Below, piece by piece: positions 9,281 to 19,054 of a stretch of 64,000 bases of DNA. Both the position numbers and the translations under genes were made by a program. The first letter of the stretch is position 1, and the number at the start of each line of letters is the position of its first letter. The notes under the pieces are model-generated. The model was given only the letters and a program-made list of their open reading frames with translations, was not told the origin of the DNA and did no database searches. Origin of the DNA: Roseiarcus sp963696665 (GTDB lineage Bacteria; Pseudomonadota; Alphaproteobacteria; Rhizobiales; Beijerinckiaceae); the NCBI GenBank assembly GCA_963696665.1, contig CAVOLE010000004.1, positions 186,001-250,000 on the forward strand, read 5' to 3'.

Positions 9281-10394
9281 ATGCGGACGATTGGCGTCGG
9301 GCTCATCGGCACTGGCTACATGGGCAAGTGCCACGCTTTGGCGTGGACGGGCGTTCACGCGGTGTTCGACGATACGCCGATCGTCCGGCGCGTCATGCTC
9401 TGCGAGGTGGAAGAGGGGCTGGCGCGGCGGCGCGCCGACGAGTTCGGCTTTGAATCCTCGACCGACGACTGGCGGGCGCTGATCGCCGACCCCAGCGTCG
9501 AAGTCGTTTCGATCACCACCCCTAACGCCTTGCATGCGCCGATGGCGATCGCGGCGCTCGAAGCGGGCAAGCATGTGTGGTGCGAAAAGCCGATGGCGCC
9601 GTCGCTCGCCGATTCCGAGCGTATGGCGGCCGCGGCGCGCGCCTCAGGCCGCGTCGCCATCCTCGGCTACAATTACATCCAGAGCCCGGCCGTTCGCTTC
9701 ATCGACAAGCTGATCAAGAGCGACGCGATTGGCTACCTCACCCATTTTCGCCTCGAAATGGACGAGGACTTCATGGCCGACTCCGAGGCGCCCTTTTCCT
9801 GGCGCAGCCAGGCAAGCTCCGGCTACGGCGTCCTGGACGATTTCGCCGTCCACCCGATGAGCCTGATCGCGACCCTGATCGGCGCTCCCGGCCCAAGTTT
9901 TCGGCGAAATGAACAAGCCCTATCCGAACCGCCCGGACGGCGGCGGGCGCCGGGAGGTCGAGACATCGGACATCGCGACCGCTCTGCTTAGGATGGCCGA
10001 CGGCGCGTCGGGGACGATCCAGGTCAGCCGCGCCGCCTGGGGCCGCAAGGGGCGCCTGCAATTGCAAGTTTTTGGCGCGCGAGGCGCGATCGTCTTCGAC
10101 CAGGAGCGCTTCAACGAGGTCGGACTATTTGTGGCCGAGGGGCCGGAGGAGGCGCAAGGGTTCAAGCAGGTGCTGATGGGCCCGGCGCATCCGCCCTACG
10201 ACCGATTCATCTCCGCGCCCGGCCACCAGATGGGCTTTAACGACCTCAAGATCATCGAGGCCCACGAGCTTCTCAACCGCATTCTGGGGCGGCCGGCGCT
10301 GGTCATCGATTTCGCGGCCGGCCTCGCGATCGAGCGAACCATCCACGCGATCGCAAGCTCGAGCCGCGAGGGGCGATGGGTGGGCGTGGGCTAG
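9281..10394 (+). CDS. Gfo/Idh/MocA family oxidoreductase, frameshifted
   Basis: The N-terminal Rossmann half (GVGLIGTGYMGKCHA) and the family motif CEKPMAPS, the latter near residue 105, are in the frame starting at 9281. Around 9895 the coding sense moves to a second frame running FGEMNKPYPNRP through TIQVSRAAWGRKG to IHAIASSSREGRW at 10394. The joined product of about 370 residues is a normal-length NAD(P)-dependent sugar or inositol dehydrogenase. The intact second half and lack of other stops favour one indel. Its divergent RpiR neighbour suggests control by a sugar phosphate. The exact substrate is unknown. Confidence 0.87.
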
Positions 10395-10582
10395 ATGCTT
10401 GGAGCCCGCCCAACGACGGTCTGACAGGAGGGAGGAGGGATTGTTAGACATGCGCTTTCCTCTCCAAGAGTCGACAATTGGTTGCGGAAAGTCAGAAATG
10501 GCGTTAAGGTCGCGCCTATGAACGATCCCTGCATCTCCCGCCTCCGGCGCCCGCTCCACGCCGGTCCGCCCGGGCAAAGGGC

Positions 10583-10612
10583 GCGCGATTTTTCCGCCCG
10601 CGAAAATCGCGC
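10583..10612. repeat. Perfect 10-bp-stem hairpin in the Gfo/Idh - aroA gap
   Basis: GCGCGATTTT, a 10-nt loop, then AAAATCGCGC. It sits in the 10395-10750 gap between convergent genes. No T-tract follows on the plus strand. A 32-codon ORF (10518-10616) spans it but has no recognisable homology. Further right, 10646-10673 holds three near-copies of AAATCCAA spaced about 10 bp apart. I see no gene in this gap. Confidence 0.55.
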
Positions 10613-10750
10613 GTAACCCGTTGAAAAGACTTGATTCGGACGAGAGAATCCAAGGAAATCCAAAGAAATCCAACCCCTCCGACAGGGGGTATTCGAGGCA
10701 AAACCAGAGGCTTTCCAGAAAGTCCAAATCGGGGATAAGCACAAACAGTT

Positions 10751-12094
10751 TTAGCGAAACTGCGCCCCGAGCCGCTCCATAGTCGGGCGGAATGCCGGGA
10801 AGGAGGTCGCGATCATCGAAACGTCATCGACCGCCATCGGCTCAAGCGTCGCGAGCCCCATGACGAGGAAGCTCATCGCGATCCGGTGATCCATGTAAGT
10901 CGCGGCCATCCCTCCGCCGCGCGGCCGCCCGCCTTCGACAATCAGATCATCGCCTTCGATGGCGCAATCGACGCCAGCGGCCCTGAGCCCGGCGGCGACC
11001 GCGGCGAGACGGTCGCTCTCCTTCACTCTGAGCTCATGCAAGCCGCGCATGCGCGTCGAGCCGGTGGCAAACGCCGCAGCGACCGCCAGGATCGGATATT
11101 CGTCGATCATCGAAGGGGCGCGCGCGGCCGGAACGTCGACAGCATGAAGCGTGCCCGCGCGCACCCTCAGGTCCGCCACCTCCTCGCCGCCTTCGACACG
11201 CTTGTCGAGCGTCTCGATATGGGCGCCCATCTCCTTCAGGGTCTGGAGAAGCCCGGTCCGGAGCGGGTTCATCATCATGCCCTCAACGATTATGTCCGAG
11301 CCCGGGACGATCAGCGCGGCGACGATCGGGAACGCCGCCGACGAAGGATCGCCCGGGACCACCACGGTCGTTGGACGCAGTTCCGGCCGCCCGACGAGCG
11401 TGATCCGTCGTCCATCGCCCTCGGGAGCGACTGCGACCTCGGCGCCGAAATAGGCGAGCATCTTCTCGGTATGATCGCGCGAGGCTTCGTCTTCGATCAC
11501 GGTCGTTAGGCCCGGCGCGTTGAGTCCGGCGAGCAGGACGGCCGATTTGATCTGGGCAGAGGCGACCGGCGTGCGATATTCGATCGGGGCGGGATCGCGT
11601 GCGCCTTTGAGCACGATCGGGCAGCGCCCGCCTTCAGCCTCGGACAGGACCTGCGCCCCCATGAGCCTCAGCGGATCGAGGATGCGCCGCATCGGCCGCT
11701 TGCGCAGCGAGGCGTCGCCGTCGAAAGTTGCGGCGATCCCGTGGCCGCCAACCACCCCCATCATCAGCCGGCAGCCGGTGCCGGCGTTGCCGAAATCAAG
11801 CGTTTCGCGTGGGGCTAAGAGCGCCCCGATCCCGGGGCCGCGAATTCGCCAGGCGCCTGGCGCGAGACGCTCGGTGACTGCGCCCAAAGCCTGGCAAGCC
11901 TTGCCGGTCCTGAGCACATCGTCGCCCTCGAGCAGCCCCTCGACCTTGGTCTCGCCGCAGGTCAGGAGGCCAAGCAGAAACGCGCGATGCGAGATCGATT
12001 TGTCGCCGGGCGGCCGGACCCGCCCTTTGAGCGGTCGCGCGCGCTTGGCGCTGAGCGGCGAGGCCACGGATTGATGCGACGAATGGGCGGACAC
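10751..12094 (-). CDS. aroA: 3-phosphoshikimate 1-carboxyvinyltransferase (EPSP synthase)
   Basis: A 447-residue enzyme of the shikimate pathway, joining shikimate-3-phosphate and phosphoenolpyruvate in the cytoplasm. Visible signatures are RPPGDKSISHRAFLLG (substrate-binding Lys, near residue 30), LDFGNAGTGCRLMMG (the first EPSP synthase signature, with the Gly-Asn-Ala-Gly-Thr core) and HELRVKESDRLAAVAAGL (the second signature). The reading frame is intact with normal length. The start is a GTG at 12094 preceded by GGAAG. It is divergent from the FYDLN-acid gene across 175 bp, an arrangement often seen in Hyphomicrobiales. Confidence 0.96.
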   Translation of the reverse strand: MSAHSSHQSVASPLSAKRARPLKGRVRPPGDKSISHRAFLLGLLTCGETKVEGLLEGDDVLRTGKACQALGAVTERLAPGAWRIRGPGIGALLAPRETLDFGNAGTGCRLMMGVVGGHGIAATFDGDASLRKRPMRRILDPLRLMGAQVLSEAEGGRCPIVLKGARDPAPIEYRTPVASAQIKSAVLLAGLNAPGLTTVIEDEASRDHTEKMLAYFGAEVAVAPEGDGRRITLVGRPELRPTTVVVPGDPSSAAFPIVAALIVPGSDIIVEGMMMNPLRTGLLQTLKEMGAHIETLDKRVEGGEEVADLRVRAGTLHAVDVPAARAPSMIDEYPILAVAAAFATGSTRMRGLHELRVKESDRLAAVAAGLRAAGVDCAIEGDDLIVEGGRPRGGGMAATYMDHRIAMSFLVMGLATLEPMAVDDVSMIATSFPAFRPTMERLGAQFR

Positions 12095-12269
12095 TTTAAG
12101 ATCTTCCTTCGCGCCGAGCGAACAGCCGCGCCGGCCGCGGACGGCGCTCGTATCACCGGCGCTGGAAACTGTCGATCACCGATCCATATAGCGCATTGAC
12201 AGGGCGGAGGGCGGCGACTAACCGAACCCCCGCCCAAATTTCGTCCTCAACCACCGGGAATAGATCGCC

Positions 12270-12650
12270 TTGGCCAAGCTCGAACTCGGAAGCAAACATC
12301 AGTGCCAGAACTGCGGCGCAAAATTCTTTGATCTCAACAAGGATCCGATCGTCTGCCCGAAGTGCGGGACCGTGTTTCAGGGTGTCTCGGCTCGCGCGCG
12401 GCCAGCCGCCAAGGCTGAGGAAGAAGAGGACACCGAAATTGCGACGCCGGCTGGCGTGGAGGTGGTGTCGCTCGACGAGGTCGAGGCGGGCGAGGAGAAA
12501 GCCGCCGAGCCGGCGGTCGACGACATCGATGTCGAGGAGGACGCCGAGGACGACACCGCCGATGATCCGTTCCTGGAAGAAGAAGAGGAGGACGACGACG
12601 ACGTCAGCAACCTCATCGACGGCGATATCGCCCCCGACGAGGAAACCTGA
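12270..12650 (+). CDS. FYDLN-acid domain protein (TIGR02300 family)
   Basis: A 126-residue protein. The N-terminal 40 residues form a small zinc-ribbon-like fold (CQNCGAKFFDLNKDP, then CPKCGTVF) containing FFDLN, the variant of the FYDLN motif that names the family. The remainder is highly acidic, with runs of Glu and Asp, and ends in a DLI-rich tail. The function of the family is not known; it is conserved in Alphaproteobacteria beside aroA and tRNA-Ala, exactly as here. The start is a TTG at 12270, chosen because family members begin MAK-ELG. A GC-rich stretch ending in six T (about 12685-12712) follows, but I could not assign a convincing terminator stem. Confidence 0.85.
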   Translation: MAKLELGSKHQCQNCGAKFFDLNKDPIVCPKCGTVFQGVSARARPAAKAEEEEDTEIATPAGVEVVSLDEVEAGEEKAAEPAVDDIDVEEDAEDDTADDPFLEEEEEDDDDVSNLIDGDIAPDEET

Positions 12651-12809
12651 GCGGCGCGGGGATTTGGGCGACCGACGCAGGCGGGCCGGCGCGGGCCGCG
12701 GCTTTTTTGACCCGTGGCCCTTGTGGGCGCGGCAATTTTGCGGTTATACCCCTCGCCCTCGGAAGGAAGCGCGCTTCGCCCCAATCGAAGCCGCAGCATT
12801 TTGGAGAAT

Positions 12810-12885
<76 letters not shown>

Positions 12886-13258
12886 ATAACTTGAACGAAT
12901 CATAGGTTTGCCCCTCGCCGAATTAAGCGAGCTTGGTTTGATGCTTCCGAGACCACACCGACACCAAGAAGAGCGATCAGCTCGCGTAAGGTCAATTTGT
13001 GGACAAGCTCCTGCGGACAGTCGCGCCGACATATCTACACCCCTTGCAGAGAAGCCTTAGGTCGTCCGAGGCGACGATCAAGCGCCGTGGCGTTTCGCCG
13101 CCTCCCAAGACCGGAGGCGGTTTGCCGGTCCGCTCACGAGCCCACATTCGCGATTACCGGGAAGGTGCAAACTATATCAGTCGGAGCCGCGCGGAGTTGG
13201 AACGCATCTCAGATCGGCGCCAACACCAGCGTCGCTTTGGATAGCGGACCCCTCGTGT
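12886..13258. other. Island left end, no recognisable gene
   Basis: 373 bp directly after the tRNA. Short ORFs exist in several frames, but none has a ribosome site or a recognisable motif. Confidence 0.5.
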
Positions 13259-13621
13259 TTATGGCTTGGACGAGTCGCCGTCCTGTTGAAACGGCCAATT
13301 GCTTTCAAGTTTCATCCTCACGAGCGCCTGGTCGATAACCCAATCCATCGCAAGATGGTATAAAGCCAGCTTCGCCCATTCGCTTGGGGGAACGAATTTC
13401 TTCGGTCGCACTAAATTTGCCGCGTCGCCTTCGACATCCATGAGAATCGCCTTTGCCGCATCGGAATCGAGACGGGAGTCATCCAACGTCACATGGTCCA
13501 AGGCGAGTTTCATGTCGACGAGCTTGAAAAGCGTATCAGCGATTGCCTCGTCGCTCTGTATCGCCTCCCAAATCCGGTTCCCTAACTCGCAAAGGCCGGT
13601 CTCAAGCTCATGTCTCGCCAT
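13259..13621 (-). CDS. Hypothetical protein, about 120 residues
   Basis: The likely start is ATG 13621 (MARHELETGLCELG), which directly follows GGAGGGGGA; a start at 13684 would add 21 residues. The product is helical-looking and acidic, with no membrane segment or signal peptide. It contains a Trp/Leu-rich stretch (KLALYHLAMDWVIDQAL) near the C-terminus. I do not recognise the family. Amino-acid composition and the ribosome site make it the only credible gene in the first 1.6 kb of the island. It stands alone, pointing toward the tRNA. Confidence 0.5.
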   Translation of the reverse strand: MARHELETGLCELGNRIWEAIQSDEAIADTLFKLVDMKLALDHVTLDDSRLDSDAAKAILMDVEGDAANLVRPKKFVPPSEWAKLALYHLAMDWVIDQALVRMKLESNWPFQQDGDSSKP

Positions 13622-14528
13622 CTTCCCCCTCCATTCCAACCACAGGGGCACACGCGACTGGTCCCTATCGGCGGCGCTTTCCAACCCCTTTATCGCCGGC
13701 CTCGCCTAGCGCGACAGTGACTTGGTTTGATCCCAGCTTGCCGCCAGCCGGTCGGGCCTCGGTAAGCGCCTATCTGAACTGGCTATTCCGTCCATAGTTC
13801 CAGAAAGGGTCCAATTCGTCTTGCAATCAAGTCTATGCAGCGCTCCGCGCTAGATGATAGTCTCCTAATTCTCTAATTTCCAATCGATGATATTGGTATT
13901 CTGCGCCGCCTTATACTACTTATGGTCGTCTCGCGCTCGGATGCAGGCCAAAGTGTGGAGCGAACGCGTTATAGGCGCGGGCTTTCTACGCCCCGGCGCC
14001 TGCCAAATGAGTTTCTCTTGCCGGAACCGCGAGCCGCCGTCCGCGCAAAGAGCGCCCATAAATTTTCCCGCCGATGCTGTGTGAACGACGACGCGAACTG
14101 CACATTCAGTGGGCGCCAACCACCACCGTTGCAACCTTTACGTCGCCTTCCGCAGCAACGCCTCCTGACCCGCAGATAGTTCAAAAGGGGGAGACGCCAT
14201 ATCACTTTGGGCCATCGGAAACCGGCCGGCGCCCGTCATAAATGCTTTACATTTTGTTTACAACGGGTAAATTGAACTGCTCGGTTGTGGGCTTGGTCTA
14301 CGGAAAAGATTGAGCTTTGGGTTCAAGACCGATCGCCGCTGACCCGGCGTCAGTCTGGTTGCGGTTGTGTAAGGTGGTTAAGCGCGACGCCGTTCGTTTG
14401 GCTGCACATTTAGCTTTTTGTGTCAGTGCTTTGCTGCCCAATTCGTCGGTTCGCCAATTAAGGTGCTGCCTAAATGTTCCGCAGGGTTGATCCCTACGTA
14501 ATCAACTAATCTATATTAGGAAACGGCA
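13622..14528. other. Non-coding, AT-richer region upstream of the LuxR-type regulator
   Basis: No gene is recognised in about 900 bp. Two TTTACA sites 11 bp apart (14246-14251 and 14257-14262), about 270 bp before the regulator, could be a direct-repeat operator. No certain promoter boxes were assigned. Confidence 0.4.
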
Positions 14529-15440
14529 ATGCGGGTGCAAGGGAACGATTTCGATGAGCCGTCGCAAAACGAGATGCGCGAGGTCGGGGTTCCTCGTTTG
14601 GGGCTGTCGATCGTCGACAGCGATAGTAGTGTAGCCGATCAATTCTACACGATACGCGCCGAACGAGGGCCAATTCAATTCGACCGGGGAGAGGCCTTAT
14701 CGACCGAATGCGTCGCGCGCGGCTTGGATTTGCAAGGCAGCAAAGAAGCTGAAAAGAAGGTCATTATCGTTGAGAGCCGGATTTTCCTGCGGGAATGTAT
14801 CCAGAGAAGCATTCAATCGGCCCTGTCGATACCCGTGGAGACGTTGTCCTCATTTTCGGAGTTGGGCAACCAAGGAACTATTGGATCGGCGCGATTGGTA
14901 ATCATTTCTCTGGGCGAGACGAACACCCCGCAAAGCGCAGAAGCATTGAGGATTATTTCCGATTTAGCGCAGTCTTTACCGACTATCGTTCTTTCTTCCA
15001 AGTATGATTTCGAGATCATGCGGGCCGTGATTGGCTGCGGGGCAAAGGGTTATATCCCAATGACCATGGGATTTGAAATCGCAGTCGAAGCGGTTCGCTT
15101 TGTGTTGGCGGGCGGGACATACGTCCCCGCGGAATGCCTCCTCTCCGCGATCCCCTCTGCTGGCGCGCCGTCGCGCCCCGCGGCGTCCGGCGCCATCACC
15201 AGCCGCGAGCTCGCCGTCGTCCGTGCGATCCATCAGGGCAAGCCGAACAAGATCATCGCCTACGAACTGAACATGTGCGAAAGCACTGTAAAAGTGCATG
15301 TTCGCCATATCATGAAAAAACTGCGAGCCAAGAACCGTACGGATGTAGCGATCAAGGCAACGGCCCTCCTTGCATGTTCCAGGTGTACGACCCAAAGCGA
15401 ATGCTGGTCCGCCGGGCGGTGTTCGATGGAATTCGCCTAG
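14529..15440 (+). CDS. LuxR/NarL-type regulator with a receiver-like domain lacking the phosphoacceptor Asp
   Basis: 303 residues. After about 75 residues of unknown character comes a receiver-like domain (about 77-200, starting KKVIIVESRIFLREC). At the position where the acceptor Asp ends strand 3, the sequence reads LVIISLGE, with Ser in place of Asp. The C-terminal helix-turn-helix (about 225-285) is typical: ITSRELAVVRAIHQGKPNKII, then STVKVHVRHIMKKL. A Cys-rich tail follows. Such regulators commonly lie in rhizobial and methylotroph exopolysaccharide loci. The lost Asp implies phosphorylation-independent control, which is an inference. A short scar of a second copy is at 32170-32215. An AGGAAA precedes the ATG. 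Confidence 0.88.
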   Translation: MRVQGNDFDEPSQNEMREVGVPRLGLSIVDSDSSVADQFYTIRAERGPIQFDRGEALSTECVARGLDLQGSKEAEKKVIIVESRIFLRECIQRSIQSALSIPVETLSSFSELGNQGTIGSARLVIISLGETNTPQSAEALRIISDLAQSLPTIVLSSKYDFEIMRAVIGCGAKGYIPMTMGFEIAVEAVRFVLAGGTYVPAECLLSAIPSAGAPSRPAASGAITSRELAVVRAIHQGKPNKIIAYELNMCESTVKVHVRHIMKKLRAKNRTDVAIKATALLACSRCTTQSECWSAGRCSMEFA

Positions 15441-15646
15441 CGCTGTGTAAGGCGATCGCTCGACGAGGGAGTCGCGCGATAAGTGGCGGTAGCCAAGTTG
15501 CCATGAGCGCGGCCGAGTTTGTCGTCTACATTGGTTTGGGTCGCCTCATCGTCTCGATCCGAGTGCTCGAACTCGGATGAGCATGTCATTCTGCACGGAA
15601 CGCGGCCCTATTAATTGGTCCATTAAACCAGCTAAAAGTTTGTTCC

Positions 15647-16825
15647 GTGACCAAAGTGATTGGTTTTTCCCTCTTGGCACTTCTGATCGCCAGTTTGGCG
15701 CAGGCGGAAAGCATCGGTGTGGTCTTCTACATCGCGCTCGAGAATCACAATTGGACGCAGCCAGCGTCGCTCACGTCTCCGCATCCGATCTATCGCAATC
15801 CTGCCGCGCCTTTCATCAACAGCCTGGTGACCCCCGGCAATCCGAATGCAGCGAACGTTTCTTACGCCAGCAAGTACCTCAACGTTGTGAACGTCCCGTG
15901 CAATCAGCAGCTGGATTGGGTTCACCCGTCCGAGCCCAACTACGTTTGGATGGAGGCTGAACTCGCGAAGCTCGCGGTCCCGCTTAACCGCAGAGACGAT
16001 CCGCCCTTCCCGAACAATATCGTCACGGCGCACCATCTTAGCCAATTGCTGCAAGACAAGGGTCTAGCATGGCGGTCGTATCAGGAGGACATCGACCTCG
16101 CCAAAGACCTTATGGGTCAGGTCACGGACAAGGCTCTTCCGGCCACGAGCGGACAGTGCCATTGATCTCTTTTTCCGGCGCCTCCCCAGCGTACAGCAAT
16201 CGCTACAACGCCAGCCATCAATACAATTATCAGCCGAAGCATAACCCGCCACTGTTCTTCGAGGACACCAACGGAGGAAACGACGCGGCGCGGAACAACC
16301 CGAGGGCTAAGAATTACGCCCCGCTGCAGCAACTGGAGTCCGACCTCACGAACAATACGGTCGCCCGCTACAATTGGATCACGCCCAACATCCACAACGA
16401 CATGCATTCCCCGTTGAAGACGGACTTCGCCTACAACGGAGTCACCTACGCCGCCGGGACCGACGAACAGCAGATCGCACTCGGCGACAATTTCCTGTCG
16501 AAGATCGTCCCGTTGATCGAAATCCTCACAGGCCTTCAGGAACAACGGCCTGATCGTCATATGGACCGACGAGACCGAAGGAAGCCCGGGATGCGGATCG
16601 GCGGAATTCACGCTTGCCGAGATCGTCATCTCTCCGCTCGCTAGGGGGAACGCCTACACGAACTCCATCGCGTACTCGTATTCCTCGGATCTCAGGACTT
16701 TGCAGGAGATTTTCGGCGTCGCCAGCCGGGAAGGCTATCTCGGCGACGCAGCCAACGCGACCTCATTGACCGATCTGTTCAAGCCCGGCGCGATCCCTCT
16801 GTCGTTGCGGAAGGCTACGCACTAA
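15647..16825 (+). pseudogene. Secreted phosphoesterase (PF04185-like acid phosphatase/phospholipase C family), two frameshifts
   Basis: Starts with a clear signal peptide (MTKVIGFSLLALLIASLAQA). The first frame carries FYIALENHNW and then PAAPFINSLV. Near 16150 the match moves to a second frame (TVPLISFSGASPAYSN, then YNYQPKHNP, then NWITPNIHNDMH), and near 16540 it returns to the first (VIWTDETEGSPG, then EIVISPLARG and GDAANATSLTDLF). The stop at 16825 is in the original frame, so the two indels compensate. The family hydrolyses phosphate esters in the periplasm or outside the cell, and the Asn, His and Asp metal-site neighbourhoods are present. It is either a pseudogene or carries sequencing errors. 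It follows the regulator by 206 bp. Confidence 0.75.
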
Positions 16826-17188
16826 AGACACCGCTTTCGGCACGATGTGGACTGTCCGGCGCTTCCTGGCTGCGGCGCTCGTCGCTGTCGCCGCACTTAG
16901 CGACCTTATTCTTGGCCGCCGGTCTCTGCGAAGAGCTGAAACAGCGGTTGGGATTGGCGTCTCTACCTTGGGAGTGGAGACCGATCCTAGCGCATGGCCG
17001 CTCGAACCCGATGAGGTGATCTGATCGACGGCCGCTTCGTCGAAGGGTTGCGCATTGAGCCTTGCCGCGGCGCGCGGCGCTGGCGGTCCGAGTTCGTGAA
17101 TCAGCTCGAGGCCGAAGGTCGAGCCAGTCGCCATGGACGCATCGCCGACTAACCTGACCCCCAACAACGTCGTTATCGGCCATCTGCG

Positions 17189-17361
17189 GGGAGTTTGAAT
17201 GCTGCGGCCGGCGGCGGGTTCGCGCCGAGCTGCGGCACGTCGCGGGATGATCGTCAATCACAAGAAGATCAGACGTCTAATGCGCGAGCTCGGTCTCAGC
17301 CGAGAATCCATCGGCGCTATCTCGCGACCCACCGACAGCAAGTCCGGCCTTGGGCAGTAAC
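17189..17361 (+). mobile_element. IS3-type transposase (OrfB) fragment
   Basis: RRVRAELR, then, after a frame change, RGMIVNHKKIRRLMRELGL matches the HTH_21 region at the start of IS3-family OrfB. No DDE domain follows. The flanking 16826-17188 and 17362-17548 hold no recognisable gene. Confidence 0.6.
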
Positions 17362-17548
17362 TAATCTTTGCAATTCAGAACAACACCGTGTAAACATTAT
17401 CGTGCGCAGAAATGACGGATGAGCGACATACCAGGGCAATTAGTATAGCCCGCGTCCCGACCCGATGGAGCCGTTCAGGCCGACTTTCCGCACGGACTGT
17501 AAACTTTAACTGCAGCGATCGCACACAGTCGCAGTCTCACACTTGATC

Positions 17549-19054
17549 TCAGTGCAACATAGCGTTCCGACTGCCAATTGGGAACGGGGCAGGGCAATTC
17601 AAGTTGCTCGGCGTGTTCGAGTTCGGCGACGAATAGCGCCGGCTCAAGGGCCGCAAAGTCGCTTGTCGCTCGGCGACAAGGCACAGGGCCAGACCGAGCC
17701 ATAGAGTTGGCGTCCGGATAATATTGCCGGTGAATATAAAGACACAAAATCCGGCCAACAGCGTTATCAGGCCGGCGCGCTGACAGGTGAACGCGCGCCG
17801 GAATGCGATCACCAGCAACCAGAGAAAGCTCCCAATCGCAAGCAATCCGCCCTGGGTAAACAGATCAAGCAGGGTATTGTGGGCTTCGAAATTTGCATTC
17901 CCATTGGCCTGTGGATGAACAGTGTTGCCCGGGGCTCCGGTCAACTCCAAATGCGCCGCCACAATCTCGGCCGGGATCATCAGATGTGGACCCGGGCCGA
18001 GCCCCAACATCCAAGAATCGAAGACCCCACGATGAAGGGCCTGTCCCCAGAGAGATTCCCGTAGCTCGGCTTCGTGGGACGCCTTTTTGCCGCCCTCTTT
18101 TGACAGAACGGCCACAATATCCGACCCGTGTATTGCGATCAATTCCAGTGGCAGAAGGACGATTTGCGCGTAAGCCGACAACGCGCCAGCCATAATGACT
18201 ACGGCGAACAAAGCGCTCCAGCTGATATTGAGCTTGGCTCGCAATTCGAGAAAAATAAACATCGGAAAAGCGACGAGGAGAGCATATCTAAAGGTGTCGC
18301 TCTGCGTCAGAATACCAGTGTATATGCTGACCGCCAAGCAAAGGAGCGCCACAACTTTACCGTTCAACCGCCGCGAAGTTTCGAACAAATGAATGCAGAC
18401 AAAGGTCAGAACTCCGCAAAGCTCCGAGAGTTGGTTCGGATTCTGCGACCAACCTCGAAATCGCTCCCAGAACCACGGGTCGAAGGGGACGTGAACTAGG
18501 CCTTCCCCCCCAGCGACGAGGAGGGCGAGCGAGCTGCTTCCGATGATTGCGAAGATCCACGCCACCCGATCCAGGTGAGCTTGCGCGTTTCGCCCCGCCA
18601 CAGCCAGACAAATCACCGCACCGACAAGCGGATACGCCATCGCATCGTGCAGAAACCATTCCAAATCAATGGCTTCGTTTGTTAAGATGGCTACTATTGA
18701 CCCGATGCTTAATGAGGTAGCGAACAACAACCAAAACAACAGCAATTGACCGAGCGCTCTATTACTTGCGAAATCGCGCAGAAGCAAACCTCGGCCAATC
18801 GAGATCAGCAACCAAAACAACAGCAGCAATTCACCCGGCCCGATCGGTGAGCCTGGGATGCGCAGCTGGGACGCCGTCGTCAGGAGGAGCCCGAGCGCGA
18901 GCGTTACGTCCGCGAGCATCAGCGGTAGCCTCGCCGTAGCCACATATGCTGCATGTCGCGCGGCGAGCAGGACCAAGGCGCCACTTGGCGGCTCTGACGT
19001 TGGCGATCCGGTCGCCGTCGCCTGCCGAGCTTGCCAGGGATCTCGAGGCGACAA
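17549..19054 (-). CDS. O-antigen ligase / polysaccharide polymerase-like membrane protein
   Basis: About 500 residues with 10-12 hydrophobic segments. The large periplasmic loop region contains the family's RGWSQNPNQLSE (near residue 205) and the terminal motif EAHNTLLDLFTQGGLLAIGSF (near residue 415), the H-N pair characteristic of the Wzy_C/O-antigen ligase fold. Members polymerise or ligate sugar repeat units on the periplasmic face. The start is uncertain: TTG at 19054 is the ORF limit, and ATG near 18935 (MLADVTLALG) at the first membrane helix is an alternative. The basic C-terminal tail is unusual in having many Pro, Asn and Ser. It is isolated from the other polysaccharide genes by IS remnants. 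Confidence 0.8.
   Translation of the reverse strand: MSPRDPWQARQATATGSPTSEPPSGALVLLAARHAAYVATARLPLMLADVTLALGLLLTTASQLRIPGSPIGPGELLLLFWLLISIGRGLLLRDFASNRALGQLLLFWLLFATSLSIGSIVAILTNEAIDLEWFLHDAMAYPLVGAVICLAVAGRNAQAHLDRVAWIFAIIGSSSLALLVAGGEGLVHVPFDPWFWERFRGWSQNPNQLSELCGVLTFVCIHLFETSRRLNGKVVALLCLAVSIYTGILTQSDTFRYALLVAFPMFIFLELRAKLNISWSALFAVVIMAGALSAYAQIVLLPLELIAIHGSDIVAVLSKEGGKKASHEAELRESLWGQALHRGVFDSWMLGLGPGPHLMIPAEIVAAHLELTGAPGNTVHPQANGNANFEAHNTLLDLFTQGGLLAIGSFLWLLVIAFRRAFTCQRAGLITLLAGFCVFIFTGNIIRTPTLWLGLALCLVAERQATLRPLSRRYSSPNSNTPSNLNCPAPFPIGSRNAMLH

Noticed and set aside
10518..10616. 32-codon ORF in the Gfo/Idh - aroA gap
   Set aside because: No ribosome site, Arg/Pro-rich composition typical of GC-rich noise, and it spans a perfect hairpin.
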